This document shows, piece after piece, positions 50,613 to 59,894 of a stretch of DNA of 64,000 nt; within the stretch, counting starts at the first letter, position 1; each line of letters opens with the position of its first letter. The notes beneath the pieces were generated by a model. It ran no database searches. It was not told the origin of the DNA and worked only from the letters and a program-made list of their open reading frames with translations. Origin of the DNA: Streptomyces akebiae (GTDB lineage Bacteria > Actinomycetota > Actinomycetes > Streptomycetales > Streptomycetaceae); the NCBI RefSeq assembly GCF_019599145.1, contig NZ_CP080647.1, positions 1,674,001 to 1,738,000 of the forward strand. Direction: 5' to 3'. The translations under genes were made by a program, and so were the position numbers.

Positions 50613-50652
50613 CCCGCGTCCCGGGCTCCCGCGCGGGAGCCCGGGGCGCGGG
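50613..50652 (-). terminator. Terminator of the ABC-F gene
   Basis: A nearly perfect 18-bp stem: CCCGCGT then CCCGGGCTCCCG pairs with CGGGAGCCCGGG then GCGCGGG, leaving a 2- to 4-nt loop. It starts 4 bp past the ABC-F stop codon. Confidence 0.9.
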
Positions 50653-50655
50653 GCC

Positions 50656-52275
50656 CTAGCGGGCGCGCTCCACGCGTCGCTCGTCCCAGACCGGCTCCGG
50701 GGTCTCCCGGACCCGGCCGTCGGAGCCGAAGACCAGATAGCGATCGAACGAACGAGCGAACCAGCGGTCGTGGGTGACGGCGAGGACCGTCCCGTCGAAG
50801 GCCTCCAGACCCTCCTGGAGAGCCTCGGCCGACTCCAGGTCGAGGTTGTCCGTGGGTTCGTCGAGCAGGAGTGCGGTGACGCCCTGCAACTCCAGGAGCA
50901 GGATCTGGAAGCGGGCCTGCTGGCCCCCGGAGAGCCGGTCGAAGGGCTGCTCGGCCTGTCTGGTGAGCTCGTAGCGGCGCAGCCGGGACATGGCGGCCCC
51001 CCGGTCCTGCGCGTGCTCCTTCCACAGGATGTCGAGCAGCGTCCGCCCCTCCAGCTCGGGATGGGCGTGCGTCTGCGCGAAGTGTCCGGGGACGACCCTG
51101 GCGCCGAGCCTCCACACCCCCGTGTGGGCCACGTCGTCGCCGGCGAGCAGCCGCAGGAAGTGGGACTTGCCCGAGCCGTTGGAGCCGAGGACGGCGACCC
51201 GTTCGCCGTAGAAGACCTCCAGGTCGAAGGGTTTCATCAGGCCCGTGAGCTCAAGTCCCTCGCAGGTCACGGCCCGCACGCCCGTACGGCCGCCCTTGAG
51301 CCGCATGGTGATGTCCTGCTCGCGCGGCGGCTCCGGCGGCGGCCCGGCCTCCTCGAACTTGCGCAGTCTGGTCTGGGCGGCGGCGTACCGCGAGGCCATC
51401 TCATGGCTGACCGCCGCCGCTTGACGGAGCGTCAGCACCAGCTTCTTCAGCTGGGCGTGCTTCTCGTCCCAGCGGCGCCGCAGTTCCTCGAAGCGCTCGA
51501 AGCGCTGCCGCCGGGCCTCGTGGTAGGTGTCGAACCCACCGCCGTGCACCCAGGCGTCCGCGCCCGCCGGCCCCGGCTCCACGCTGACGATCTTCTCGGC
51601 GGCGCGGGAGAGCAGTTCCCGGTCGTGGGAGACGAAGAGCACGGTCTTGCGGGTCTCCTTCAGCCGCTCCTCCAGCCAGCGCTTGCCGGGGACGTCGAGG
51701 TAGTTGTCGGGCTCGTCGAGGAGGAGCACCTGGTCGGTGCCGCGCAGCAGCGCCTCCAGGACGAGCCGCTTCTGCTCACCGCCGGAGAGCGTCCGCACCT
51801 GCCGCCACTGCGCCTTCTCGTAGGGCACGCCGAGCGCGGCCATGGTGCAGATGTCCCACAGGGTCTCGGCCTCGTAGCCGCGCACCTCGGCCCAGTCGGA
51901 GAGGGCCTGCGCGTAAGCCAGCTGAGCCGCCTCGTCGTCCACGGTCATGATCCCGTGCTCGGCGGCGTCGACCGCCTTCGCGGCCTCCCGGATCCCCGGC
52001 TGCGCGACCGACACCAGCAGGTCCCGCACGGTCGTCTCGTCCCGCACCGACCCCACGAACTGCCGCATCACCCCGAGGCCCCCACTGACGGTGACCGATC
52101 CGCCGTGCGGCTTCAGCTCCCCGGAGATCAGCCGCAGCAATGTCGTCTTGCCGGCCCCGTTGGGCCCGACGAGCGCGACGACCGCCCCTTCCCCCACCCG
52201 GAAGGACACGTCCCCGAGCAGCGCCCTCCCGTCCGGCAGGTAGTACTCCAGATGAGCGGCTTCGAGATGTCCCAT
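50656..52275 (-). CDS. ABC-F family ATPase (ribosome-associated)
   Basis: 539 residues from ATG 52275. Two ABC cassettes: Walker A GPNGAGKTT and GSNGSGKSH, signature LSGGEQKRL and LSGGQQARF, Walker B LLLDEPDNYLD and LLLDEPTDNLD. Between them lies a 90-residue charged linker (about 245-330) with the P-site tRNA-interacting motif region, and there is no membrane domain. ABC-F proteins bind the ribosomal E site and rescue stalled or antibiotic-bound ribosomes. The group cannot be assigned to resistance or housekeeping from sequence alone; absence of an upstream leader ORF is against an inducible resistance type. Confidence 0.92.
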   Translation of the reverse strand: MGHLEAAHLEYYLPDGRALLGDVSFRVGEGAVVALVGPNGAGKTTLLRLISGELKPHGGSVTVSGGLGVMRQFVGSVRDETTVRDLLVSVAQPGIREAAKAVDAAEHGIMTVDDEAAQLAYAQALSDWAEVRGYEAETLWDICTMAALGVPYEKAQWRQVRTLSGGEQKRLVLEALLRGTDQVLLLDEPDNYLDVPGKRWLEERLKETRKTVLFVSHDRELLSRAAEKIVSVEPGPAGADAWVHGGGFDTYHEARRQRFERFEELRRRWDEKHAQLKKLVLTLRQAAAVSHEMASRYAAAQTRLRKFEEAGPPPEPPREQDITMRLKGGRTGVRAVTCEGLELTGLMKPFDLEVFYGERVAVLGSNGSGKSHFLRLLAGDDVAHTGVWRLGARVVPGHFAQTHAHPELEGRTLLDILWKEHAQDRGAAMSRLRRYELTRQAEQPFDRLSGGQQARFQILLLELQGVTALLLDEPTDNLDLESAEALQEGLEAFDGTVLAVTHDRWFARSFDRYLVFGSDGRVRETPEPVWDERRVERAR

Positions 52276-52389
52276 GGGGCGCATTGTCCGAGGCGGACGA
52301 ACGCCCGGGCAAATCCATTTCCCCATCTCACCGCCTCGCTGGGCCCGCGGGCCGTCGCGGCGGACCACCCGGACGGGAGAACCGCCGCT

Positions 52390-52426
52390 CAGGGGCTGTT
52401 CGCCGGTGGTCGGCGAACGGCCCCTG
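52390..52426 (-). terminator. Terminator of the ABC importer operon
   Basis: CAGGGGCTGTTCGCCG pairs with CGGCGAACGGCCCCTG over 16 bp (one T-G pair) with a 5-nt loop, 9 bp after the stop of the ATPase gene. Confidence 0.88.
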
Positions 52427-52435
52427 GCGCCTCCC

Positions 52436-53566
52436 CTAGTCCTGGGTGAGCAGATAGGCCCGGTCCGGGTCGAAGGTGACGTCGACGTTGGTCCCCTCGG
52501 TCAGGGCGTCGCGTGGGTCGACGCCCGCCTCGGTGACCGTGACGGTGCCGCCGGTCGTCTCCACCTCGTAGTCGATCGTCGCGCCGTGGAAGGTGGAGCG
52601 GAGGACCGCGCCGATGCCGGTGCCGCCGTCGGTGACGGCGGACAGTCGCGCCGTCTCCGGCCGCACCATCAGATAGGCGCCGACGGCCTTGGCGGTCACC
52701 TTGGGGTGCGCCGCGACGGTGAGCCGTCGGCCGAGGACGGTCACGGTGCCCCGTCCGTCGACAACCCGCTCGGGCACCGCCTCCAGGAAGTTCGCCCGGC
52801 CGATGAAGTCGGCGACGAACACGCTGGCCGGCCGGGCGTATATCTCGCCCGGTGTGGCGGCCTGCTCCACCCGACCCTTGTTCATCACCACGATCCGGTC
52901 GGACATGCTCATCGCCTCGTCCTGGTCGTGGGTGACGTAGAGGCTGGTGATGCCGAACATCTTCTGGATGCGCCGGATCTCGGCCCGCATCGCGTCCCGC
53001 AGCTTGGCGTCCAGGTTGGACAGCGGTTCGTCGAAGAGCAGGACCTTCGGCTGCACGACCAGGGCGCGGGCGAGCGCCACCCGCTGCTGCTGGCCACCGG
53101 ACAGCTCGTGCGGGCTGCGGTCCTCCAGGCCGACCAGGTTCATGCTGGTGACGGCCATCCGCATGCTGGTGGCGATGTCGTCGCGGGTACGCCGCTGCAG
53201 GCGCATCCCGTAGGCGATGTTCTCCGCGACCGTCATGTGCGGGAACAGCGCGTAGCTCTGGAACACCATCGCCATGGGCCGGCGCTGGGGAGGCATGGCG
53301 TCGATGGCCCTGCCGTCGAGGAGGATGCTGCCGCTGGAGGAGTCCTCGAACCCGGCGACCATGCGCAGAGTGGTGGTCTTGCCGCAGCCGGACGGGCCGA
53401 GCAGGGTGATGAACTCGCCGGGTTCGATGTCGAGCGAGACGCTGTCGACGGCCGTGACGGTGCCGGAGCGGCCGGTGAACCGTTTGGTCAGGGCGTCGAG
53501 CCGCAGATGTCCGCTGTCGGTCTCGCGCGTCGGCGCGAGGGTGAGTTCGGGCGCGGCGGCGGTCAT
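52436..53566 (-). CDS. ABC importer ATPase (AfuC/FbpC/PotA type)
   Basis: 376 residues from ATG 53566. Walker A GPSGCGKTT, Q-loop VFQSYALFPHMTV, signature ELSGGQQQRVALARAL, Walker B VLLFDEPLSNLDAK, H-loop VTHDQDEAM. The C-terminal 120 residues form a TOBE regulatory domain. The start overlaps the permease stop by 4 bp (ATGA), so binding protein, permease and ATPase are one coupled operon, ended by a strong hairpin. It energises uptake by the fused permease. Substrate assignment depends on the binding protein. Confidence 0.93.
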   Translation of the reverse strand: MTAAAPELTLAPTRETDSGHLRLDALTKRFTGRSGTVTAVDSVSLDIEPGEFITLLGPSGCGKTTTLRMVAGFEDSSSGSILLDGRAIDAMPPQRRPMAMVFQSYALFPHMTVAENIAYGMRLQRRTRDDIATSMRMAVTSMNLVGLEDRSPHELSGGQQQRVALARALVVQPKVLLFDEPLSNLDAKLRDAMRAEIRRIQKMFGITSLYVTHDQDEAMSMSDRIVVMNKGRVEQAATPGEIYARPASVFVADFIGRANFLEAVPERVVDGRGTVTVLGRRLTVAAHPKVTAKAVGAYLMVRPETARLSAVTDGGTGIGAVLRSTFHGATIDYEVETTGGTVTVTEAGVDPRDALTEGTNVDVTFDPDRAYLLTQD

Positions 53567-55311
53567 GACTTCTGCCTTTCGGAGGTGGCGGTGCGCTGGA
53601 GGGCGGCACCCGTGCCGACGAGCACACGGATGAGGGCGAAGCCCGCCAGTACCAGCACGGTCAGCACGGTGCAGTAGGCGAAGGCGACGCCGTAGCGGCC
53701 GGTGCCCGCGGCGCTGAGGACCTGGGAGGTGATGATCTTCGTCTGCGGGGTGACCAGCAGGACGATCGTCGAGACGGACGTCATGCTGCGGGCGAAGCTG
53801 TAGCTCAGCCCGGTGAGCAGTGCCGGGCGGATGAGCGGGAGCGTCACCCGGCGGAACGTCTGGAGGGGGCTGGCACCCAGGTCCGTGGACGCCTGCTCGA
53901 TATAGGGGTGCAGCTGCGTGAGCGAGCCGACGGCGGTGCGCTGGCCCGCCGGGACGCTGCGCACGACGTAGGCCAGGACGATGGCGACCGCGCCCCCGGC
54001 GACGGCGCTGCCGCCGACCAGGCTGGGGAAGGCGTGGACCGGGCCGATCCAGCGGTCGGGCCGGTAGGCGAGGACGAAGCCGATGCCGAGCACGGTGCCG
54101 GGGACGGCGACGCCGAGGGTGCCGCCGAGGTCGAGCAGCCAGGCCGTACGGTCCAGGTGCCGGACGACCAGCCAGGCGATGACCAGGCCGACGAGGCCGG
54201 CGACGGGGGTGGCGATGGCGGCGAACCGGAGGGTGTCCAGGACGGCTTCCACTCCCACCCCGGCGACGACCTCCTTGAGGTAGTCGAGGGTGAAGGTGTT
54301 GTCGACGCCGAACACCCGGGTCACCGAGCCGACGAGGACCGTGCCGTAGAGGCTGAGGATCACCGCGGCGGCCAGCAGGGCCAAGCCGTAGAAGGGCCAG
54401 CGTGCCCAGCCCGTGATCAGGTGGACGCTGCCGGAGGGGCGGCCGGTGATGGTGGTGCGGACCTTGCGGCTCATCCAGTGCCGCTGCCCGAAGTACATCG
54501 CGAGCGACGGCACCAGCAGGATCACGCAGTAGACGGCGGCCCCTGTGATGTCGTACTCGCCGGTGACCGCGAGATAGGCGCGGCTGGCGAGGACCGTGTA
54601 GTCGCCGCCGAGCACCAGGGGGTTGGCGAGGTCGGCGATGGCCTCCACGAACAGCAGCAGGAACGGCGCGACCAGACCGGGTGCCACCAGCGGCAGGATC
54701 AGTGTCCGCAGGATCCGCCACCGCGAGGCGCCCATGTTCATGGCGGCCTCCTCCAGCGCCGGGTCCAGCCCGCGCAGCATGCCGAGCAGCCCCAGATACG
54801 CCACCGGGAAGAGGGACAGCGACAGGACGAACACCAGCCCGTCCAGGCCGTAGACGTCGTACTCCACCCCGAAGACGCCGTTGCTGACGACACCGCGCCG
54901 GCCGTACAGCACGACCGTGGCGGTGGCGATCGCGAAGGGCGGGCTGACGATCGGCATCAGGGCGATGACGTGCAGGATCTTCTTGCCGGGCACATCGAGG
55001 CGGGTCTGCACGAAGGCGAACAGGAAGCCGAGCGCCGTACCGCAGAGGCCGACGAGGGCGCCGAGGACGAGGGTGTTGCGCAGGACGACGAGATCGACCC
55101 AGGAGGTGAAGAACTCGGCGTAGCGGGGCAGCGCTTCGGGGGCGAAGGCGGTGGCGAGCACGGCGGCCAGCGGCACCACGGCGCCCACCACCACGAGCAG
55201 GGCGACGACGGCGATCAGGACCCGGACCCCCAGGTCGGTCCGGCGGCGCCGGCGCGGAGCCGCCACCCGCGCGGGGGTGGACGGCTCGCGCTCGGAGAGG
55301 ATCGCGGTCAT
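53563..55311 (-). CDS. ABC importer permease, two fused membrane domains (AfuB/FbpB type)
   Basis: 582 residues with about 12 membrane helices in two halves. Each half carries the coupling-helix EAA motif, EEAAMNMGASRWRILRTLILP and EQASTDLGASPLQTFRRVTLP. A single polypeptide with two such domains is typical of the Fe(III)/2-aminoethylphosphonate/hexose-phosphate class. The N-terminal tail PARVAAPRRRRRTD is cytoplasmic. The start overlaps the stop of the binding-protein gene by 4 bp, and its stop overlaps the ATPase start. Confidence 0.93.
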   Translation of the reverse strand: MTAILSEREPSTPARVAAPRRRRRTDLGVRVLIAVVALLVVVGAVVPLAAVLATAFAPEALPRYAEFFTSWVDLVVLRNTLVLGALVGLCGTALGFLFAFVQTRLDVPGKKILHVIALMPIVSPPFAIATATVVLYGRRGVVSNGVFGVEYDVYGLDGLVFVLSLSLFPVAYLGLLGMLRGLDPALEEAAMNMGASRWRILRTLILPLVAPGLVAPFLLLFVEAIADLANPLVLGGDYTVLASRAYLAVTGEYDITGAAVYCVILLVPSLAMYFGQRHWMSRKVRTTITGRPSGSVHLITGWARWPFYGLALLAAAVILSLYGTVLVGSVTRVFGVDNTFTLDYLKEVVAGVGVEAVLDTLRFAAIATPVAGLVGLVIAWLVVRHLDRTAWLLDLGGTLGVAVPGTVLGIGFVLAYRPDRWIGPVHAFPSLVGGSAVAGGAVAIVLAYVVRSVPAGQRTAVGSLTQLHPYIEQASTDLGASPLQTFRRVTLPLIRPALLTGLSYSFARSMTSVSTIVLLVTPQTKIITSQVLSAAGTGRYGVAFAYCTVLTVLVLAGFALIRVLVGTGAALQRTATSERQKS

Positions 55312-56387
55312 GACTTGGGCGCCTGCGCGACGTCTTCGTCGAACCACTTGGTCAGCTCCGACTTCCGCGCCCCGGCCTCGGCGGCGTCGTAGTCCACGAC
55401 CTTGATGCTCGCCAGGTCGACGACCTTGTCCGAGACCTTGGCGGCGGGGTTGGTCGGGAACTGGTACGCCTTGACGCTCGGGCCGATCTCCTGGGCGTCG
55501 GGGGTCAGCGCCCAGTCGACGAACTTCTTCGCGCTCGCGAGGTTCTTCGCACCCTTGACCAGCGCGACCCCGCCGGTCTCGTAGCCGGTTCCCTCGGACG
55601 GGAAGGTCACTTCGAGGTCGGGGAAACCGGCCTCCTGGGTGGCTATGCAGTCGTGGGAGAAGATCACGCCGACGGCGACCTCGCCGCGGGCCGTCATCTG
55701 CGCGGGAGCCGCGCCGGACTTGGTGTACTGGAGCACGTTCGGGTGGAGGTCGCGCATGTAGTCGAGCGCCTCGGGCTCGTCGCCGCCCGCCAGCTGCACC
55801 TGCGTCCACAGGGCCGTGTACGCGGTGCCCGATGTGGAGGGGTGTGCGATGCCGATGTCCTTCTTGAGCTTCGGGTCGAGGAGATCGGCCCAGGACTCCG
55901 GGGCGTCGAGGCCCTTCTCCTTCAGCAGTTCCCTGTTGCTGCAGAAGCCGAGCGCGCCGACGTAGACGCCGGTCCACAGCCCGGAGGCGTCCTTGTACTT
56001 GGCGGGGATGGCCGCGGCGTTCGCCGACACGTAGGGCTCCAGCAGGCCCTGCTCGCCGGCGGCCGCGTATCCGTCGGCGGGTCCGCCGTACCAGACGTCG
56101 AACTCGGCGTTGCCCTCACCGGCCTGGATCCGGGCGAGGGCCTCGCCGCTGGAGAGGCGGACGAAGTCGGCCTTCAGGTCCGTGGTCTCGGCGAACCGCT
56201 CCGTGGTGGCGGCGCACCACTCCTCGGTCGCCCCGCAGGCCACGTGCACGATGCCGCCGTCCTGTCCGGAGCCGGCCTGCACGGTGTCGCGGGCGCAGCC
56301 GCTCGCGACGGCGACGGCCAGGGCCGCGAGGGCCGTCGTCCATGCCGCGCCACGGCGTGCGCGTCTTCTCCTGGTCACCAGTGTCAC
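55308..56387 (-). CDS. ABC importer substrate-binding lipoprotein (AfuA/Fe-type family)
   Basis: 359 residues from GTG 56387 (GGAGG 8 nt upstream). A lipobox ASGC with Cys31 is the acylation site. The mature protein is a type II periplasmic binding protein: FDVWYGGPADGYAAAGEQGLLEPY and IGIAHPSTSGTAYTALWTQ, then FPSEGTGYETGGVALVKGAKN. The adjacent Tyr pair that binds ferric iron in FbpA is not seen, so a phosphorylated sugar or phosphonate is as likely a ligand as iron. First gene of the importer operon, preceded by GGTGAC repeats and a two-component system gene pair. Confidence 0.9.
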   Translation of the reverse strand: MTLVTRRRRARRGAAWTTALAALAVAVASGCARDTVQAGSGQDGGIVHVACGATEEWCAATTERFAETTDLKADFVRLSSGEALARIQAGEGNAEFDVWYGGPADGYAAAGEQGLLEPYVSANAAAIPAKYKDASGLWTGVYVGALGFCSNRELLKEKGLDAPESWADLLDPKLKKDIGIAHPSTSGTAYTALWTQVQLAGGDEPEALDYMRDLHPNVLQYTKSGAAPAQMTARGEVAVGVIFSHDCIATQEAGFPDLEVTFPSEGTGYETGGVALVKGAKNLASAKKFVDWALTPDAQEIGPSVKAYQFPTNPAAKVSDKVVDLASIKVVDYDAAEAGARKSELTKWFDEDVAQAPKS

Positions 56388-56471
56388 GGCGTTGACCTCC
56401 GCATTCTCAGGCCTGGTACGGCTCGGCCGGGCGATGTTTCGGCCAGATTAGGAGCGGGTGAACGGGGTCCC

Positions 56472-56522
56472 GGTGACGGCGGAGTGAGCCCCGGTGACAG
56501 CGCCGTCACCGAGCACGTCACC
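56472..56522. promoter_or_regulatory. GGTGAC repeat cluster upstream of the importer operon
   Basis: GGTGAC at 56472 and 56493 and GTCACC at 56505 and 56517. On the minus strand this gives GGTGAC-N6-GGTGAC, a 12-bp direct repeat, and a perfect inverted pair GGTGAC-N6-GTCACC. It lies between the response-regulator stop and the importer start, and is a likely binding site for that OmpR-type regulator. Confidence 0.55.
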
Positions 56523-56540
56523 TGCGCCCGCCGGGGGCGG

Positions 56541-57308
56541 TCACCCGGCGGGCGGACCGTCCGGCGCGCCGGTGGGGACGTCCTCGGTGTCCTCGTCGTC
56601 CGCCGGCAGGTCCGGCATCAGATAGCCGACCCCGCGCAGCGTGCGGATGTACGCCGCGCCGCCCGGCACCCCGGCCAGCCGCGAGCGCAGTCGGTACACC
56701 GTGGACTTGACCACGTCCCGGCCTCCCAGCAGGTCCGAGGTGCCCCACACCTCCCGCAGCAGGTCCTGCCAGGACTGCGGCACACCCCGCCGGGAGGCGA
56801 GATGGGTCAGCAGCTTGAACTCCGTGAACGGCAGGTCCAGCCGGTGCGGGCCCAGGCGGGCCGACTGCGCCACCGGGTCGATCACCAGCCGGCCCACGCT
56901 CAGCGCGGCTCCGCCGCCCCGGCGGTGGCGCCGGACCAGGGCCTGGGCGCGCAGGGCCACCTCACGCGGGTGGAACGGCTTGGTCACGTAGTCGTCCGCG
57001 CCGTGCTCCAGACCGGCGATCACGTCGTCGTGCTGTGACAGCGCGGTGAGGAGCATGACCGGTACGTCCGAGCGGGCCCGGATCCGTCCGCACAGGGTGA
57101 GCCCGTCCATCGCCGGCATCATCACGTCCAGGACGACCAGGTCGACGGCGCGGGTGCGCAGCAGATTGAGGGCGGTGGCCCCGTCGTGCGCGGTGAGCAC
57201 CGTGAAGCCCTGTGTCTGCAGGGCGAACTCGATGATGATCGTCATCTGTGGCTCGTCGTCGACCACCAGCACGGTGGGCCCGGCCGCTGTCCGTGTCTCC
57301 CCCGTCAT
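56541..57308 (-). CDS. OmpR-family response regulator
   Basis: 255 residues from ATG 57308. Receiver domain with acidic pair VVDDEP, phospho-acceptor Asp61 in VVLDVMMP, Thr/Ser in LLTALS, and Lys in VTKPFHP. The C-terminal winged helix has FTEFKLLTHLASRRGVP and TVYRLRSRLAG, ending in a TLRGVGYLM wing. The start overlaps the kinase stop (ATGA). It would be phosphorylated by the adjacent kinase and probably regulates the importer operon just downstream, where direct repeats fit an OmpR-type dimer. Confidence 0.95.
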   Translation of the reverse strand: MTGETRTAAGPTVLVVDDEPQMTIIIEFALQTQGFTVLTAHDGATALNLLRTRAVDLVVLDVMMPAMDGLTLCGRIRARSDVPVMLLTALSQHDDVIAGLEHGADDYVTKPFHPREVALRAQALVRRHRRGGGAALSVGRLVIDPVAQSARLGPHRLDLPFTEFKLLTHLASRRGVPQSWQDLLREVWGTSDLLGGRDVVKSTVYRLRSRLAGVPGGAAYIRTLRGVGYLMPDLPADDEDTEDVPTGAPDGPPAG

Positions 57309-58111
57309 GACGCGTCCGGCAGCGTCAACAGGAAGGTCGTCCCACGGGACGACGCGGTGTGCACCATGATCTCGCCTCCGTGCAGTTCCACCACCGTCTT
57401 CGTGATCACCAGACCCAGGCCGGTCCCGTCGGCCAGGGGGCGCCCGGTGGCGAAGCGGTGGAACAGCCGGTGCCGTTCCGCCCGTGTCATCCCGGCCCCG
57501 TCGTCGGTGACGTACACCGCTACGCCGGTGTCGATCAGCGCGACCCGGACGTCGATGCTGCCGCCCGTGGTGGTGAACCGGCTGGCGTTCGACAGCAGGT
57601 TCGTCAGCGCCTGGGTCAGGAGCATCGGGTCCGCCGGGATCCTCGGCATCACCTGCGGCACGTCCAGACCGATCCGCTGGTCGCGCTGGGCGCACAGCGG
57701 GCGCATCGCGGTGACGACGTCGCGCACCAGCACCGACACGTCCACCTTCTCCATCCGCGGAGTGAAGAGACCGGCCTCGATCTTCGCCTGGATCAGCAGG
57801 CTCTCGCACAGGCCGATGACCTGCGTGGACTGGTGATCGGCCACCTGCAGCAGCCGTTCCTGGGCCGCCGTCAGCGGGCCCGGCGCCCCCTCGCGCAGCA
57901 GGTCCACCGCGCCCTTGACCATGCTGAGCGGTGTGCGCAGTTCGTGGCTGAGCCCGGTCACCTGCTCCGCCCGTCGCTCCACGAGCCGCTCCAGCTGTTC
58001 CAGTTCCGCGATGCGGGCCGCGGCGGCCCCGCGCATCCGCAGGAACGTCGACAGGGCGGCGACTCCCGCGCCACCGAGCGCGGCCACCGACAACCACCAG
58101 ACGGTGACCAT
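57305..58111 (-). CDS. Sensor histidine kinase without a sensor domain
   Basis: 268 residues, short for a membrane kinase. One membrane helix at 4-24 is followed directly by a coiled coil (30-52), HisKA with His56 in GLSHELRTPLSM, and HATPase_c with N box LTNLLSNASRF, G1 VTDDGAGM and G2 GTGLGLVITK. Because no extracytoplasmic loop or PAS/GAF/HAMP domain is present, the signal must come from a partner in or near the membrane, such as the adjacent binding-protein-dependent importer. Forms an overlapping pair with the response-regulator gene. Confidence 0.93.
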   Translation of the reverse strand: MVTVWWLSVAALGGAGVAALSTFLRMRGAAAARIAELEQLERLVERRAEQVTGLSHELRTPLSMVKGAVDLLREGAPGPLTAAQERLLQVADHQSTQVIGLCESLLIQAKIEAGLFTPRMEKVDVSVLVRDVVTAMRPLCAQRDQRIGLDVPQVMPRIPADPMLLTQALTNLLSNASRFTTTGGSIDVRVALIDTGVAVYVTDDGAGMTRAERHRLFHRFATGRPLADGTGLGLVITKTVVELHGGEIMVHTASSRGTTFLLTLPDAS

Positions 58112-58275
58112 GGCCCGTCCTCCTCAGAAGCCGCCCTCAGCTGAGGGGCGAGGGCGGGTCCCGTGCATTCTGCACGGCCTCCGTCGGTACGACAATCAGT
58201 TCCCTACCCGACATATCAGGGACCGCTTCCACCCCGCCCGACACGCTTGCGGCGCCATGGGGTACCCGTGGACCC

Positions 58276-59769
58276 ATGACCCCAGACGTCGACCTCACCG
58301 TCCGCCCCCCGGGCCACCACATCCTCCGTGACCGTTTCCTCGCCGCCGACAGCCGTCTCTTCAACGCGGTGGCCACGCGCGACTGGCCCGGTGCCCACCC
58401 CCTCCTGCCGAAGCTGAGCCGCGCCGCGAACCACGGGGTGCTGTGGTTCGCTACGGCGGCGGCGATCGCGGCGACCCGGAGCCCGAGGGCCCGCAAGGCG
58501 GCCGTCCGGGGCGTCGCCTCGCTCGCGCTCGCCTCGGCGACCATCAACACCCTCGGCAAGCGTTCGATCCGCCGCCCCCGTCCGGTCCTGGACAACGTGC
58601 CGCTGACCCGTCAGCTGAAGCGGCAGCCGATCACCACGTCGTTCCCGTCGGGCCACTCCGCCTCCGCCGCCGCCTTCGCCGCCGGTGTCGCCCTGGAGTC
58701 GCGCGGCTGGGGCGCCGCGGTCGCCCCGCTGGCCGCCGCCGTGGCGCTGTCCCGCGTGTACACGGGCGCGCACTTCCCGAGCGACGTCCTGGTGGGCGCC
58801 GCCCTGGGCGTGGGCGCCGCCTACGCCGTACGGGGCATCGTGCCGACCCGCGACCAGCTGCCACCGCCCGGCCGCCCCTACGTGGACGCGCCCGCGCTGC
58901 CGGACGGCGACGGCCTGGTCGTGGTCGCCAACCGGGCCTCCGGCACGTCGGACCGGGTGCGCGCACTGCGGGACGTGCTGCCCGGTGCCGAGGCCGTGGA
59001 GTGCGAGCCGGAGGACATGCGCGCCGAACTGGAGAAGGCCGCCGCCCACGCCCGGGTGCTCGGCGTGTGCGGCGGCGACGGCACGGTGAACGCCGCCGCC
59101 GAGGTGGCCCTGCGCCACGGCCTTCCCCTCGCCGTACTCCCCGGCGGCACGCTCAACCACTTCGCTTACGACCTCGGTGTGGAGGACGTACGCGACCTGG
59201 GCCGCGCGGTGCGCCAGGGCGAGGCCGTCCGGGTGGACCTCGGGCACTTCAGCACCGGCGACACGGAGGGCCACTTCCTCAACACGTTCAGCCTCGGCGT
59301 CTACCCCGAGCTGGTCCGGGAGCGCGAGCGCTGGGAGAAGATGGTCGGCGGCTGGCCGGCGGGGGTCGTCGCGGCCCTGCGGGTCCTGCGTTCCGACCGG
59401 CATCCGCTCCAGGCCACCTTCGAGGGCCGGCCCCGCCCGATCTGGCTGCTCTTCGCGGGCAACGGCACCTATCACCGGCTGGGCTTCGCCCCCGCCCGGC
59501 GTTTCGACCTGGCCGACGGGCTGCTGGACGTCCGTGTCGTGCACGGCGGCCGCCGCCCGGCCCTACGGCTGCTGGCCGCGGCCGTCGCGGGCCCGCTGAC
59601 CCGGACCCCGGTCCACGCGGCCGTCCGCGTGCGGCGGCTCCGGGTGGACGGCATCGCACCGGGCACCCTCCTCGCGTACGACGGCGAAGTCACCGAGGCG
59701 CAGGGCGATCTGACGCTCCGGAAGATCCCGGAGGCGCTGACGGTGTACCGGCCCGTGCCGATGCGCTGA
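58276..59769 (+). CDS. PAP2 phosphatase - diacylglycerol kinase fusion protein
   Basis: 497 residues. N-terminal PAP2 lipid phosphatase: KRSIRRPRP (from Lys95), PSGHS (125-129) and SRVYTGAHFPSD (159-170), with membrane helices around. C-terminal DAGK catalytic domain: VCGGDGTVNAAAE (GGDGT at 266-270), LPGGTLNHFA (289-298) and the LLFAGNGTYH site. One half removes a phosphate from a lipid phosphate or undecaprenyl diphosphate, the other adds one to a lipid or sphingoid-like alcohol. The combination is common in actinobacteria. Divergent from the kinase gene. Confidence 0.93.
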   Translation: MTPDVDLTVRPPGHHILRDRFLAADSRLFNAVATRDWPGAHPLLPKLSRAANHGVLWFATAAAIAATRSPRARKAAVRGVASLALASATINTLGKRSIRRPRPVLDNVPLTRQLKRQPITTSFPSGHSASAAAFAAGVALESRGWGAAVAPLAAAVALSRVYTGAHFPSDVLVGAALGVGAAYAVRGIVPTRDQLPPPGRPYVDAPALPDGDGLVVVANRASGTSDRVRALRDVLPGAEAVECEPEDMRAELEKAAAHARVLGVCGGDGTVNAAAEVALRHGLPLAVLPGGTLNHFAYDLGVEDVRDLGRAVRQGEAVRVDLGHFSTGDTEGHFLNTFSLGVYPELVRERERWEKMVGGWPAGVVAALRVLRSDRHPLQATFEGRPRPIWLLFAGNGTYHRLGFAPARRFDLADGLLDVRVVHGGRRPALRLLAAAVAGPLTRTPVHAAVRVRRLRVDGIAPGTLLAYDGEVTEAQGDLTLRKIPEALTVYRPVPMR

Positions 59770-59894
59770 CTCACCCCGCCACCCCACACGGGTGCGTCCA
59801 CAATTCAAGACGGCGGTCTCATCATTCGACACGGTCGCGTACGGTTCGAGGACGAACCCGCGGTTGTCGCGGTCCTCGTGGAAGGGGAACGGCC

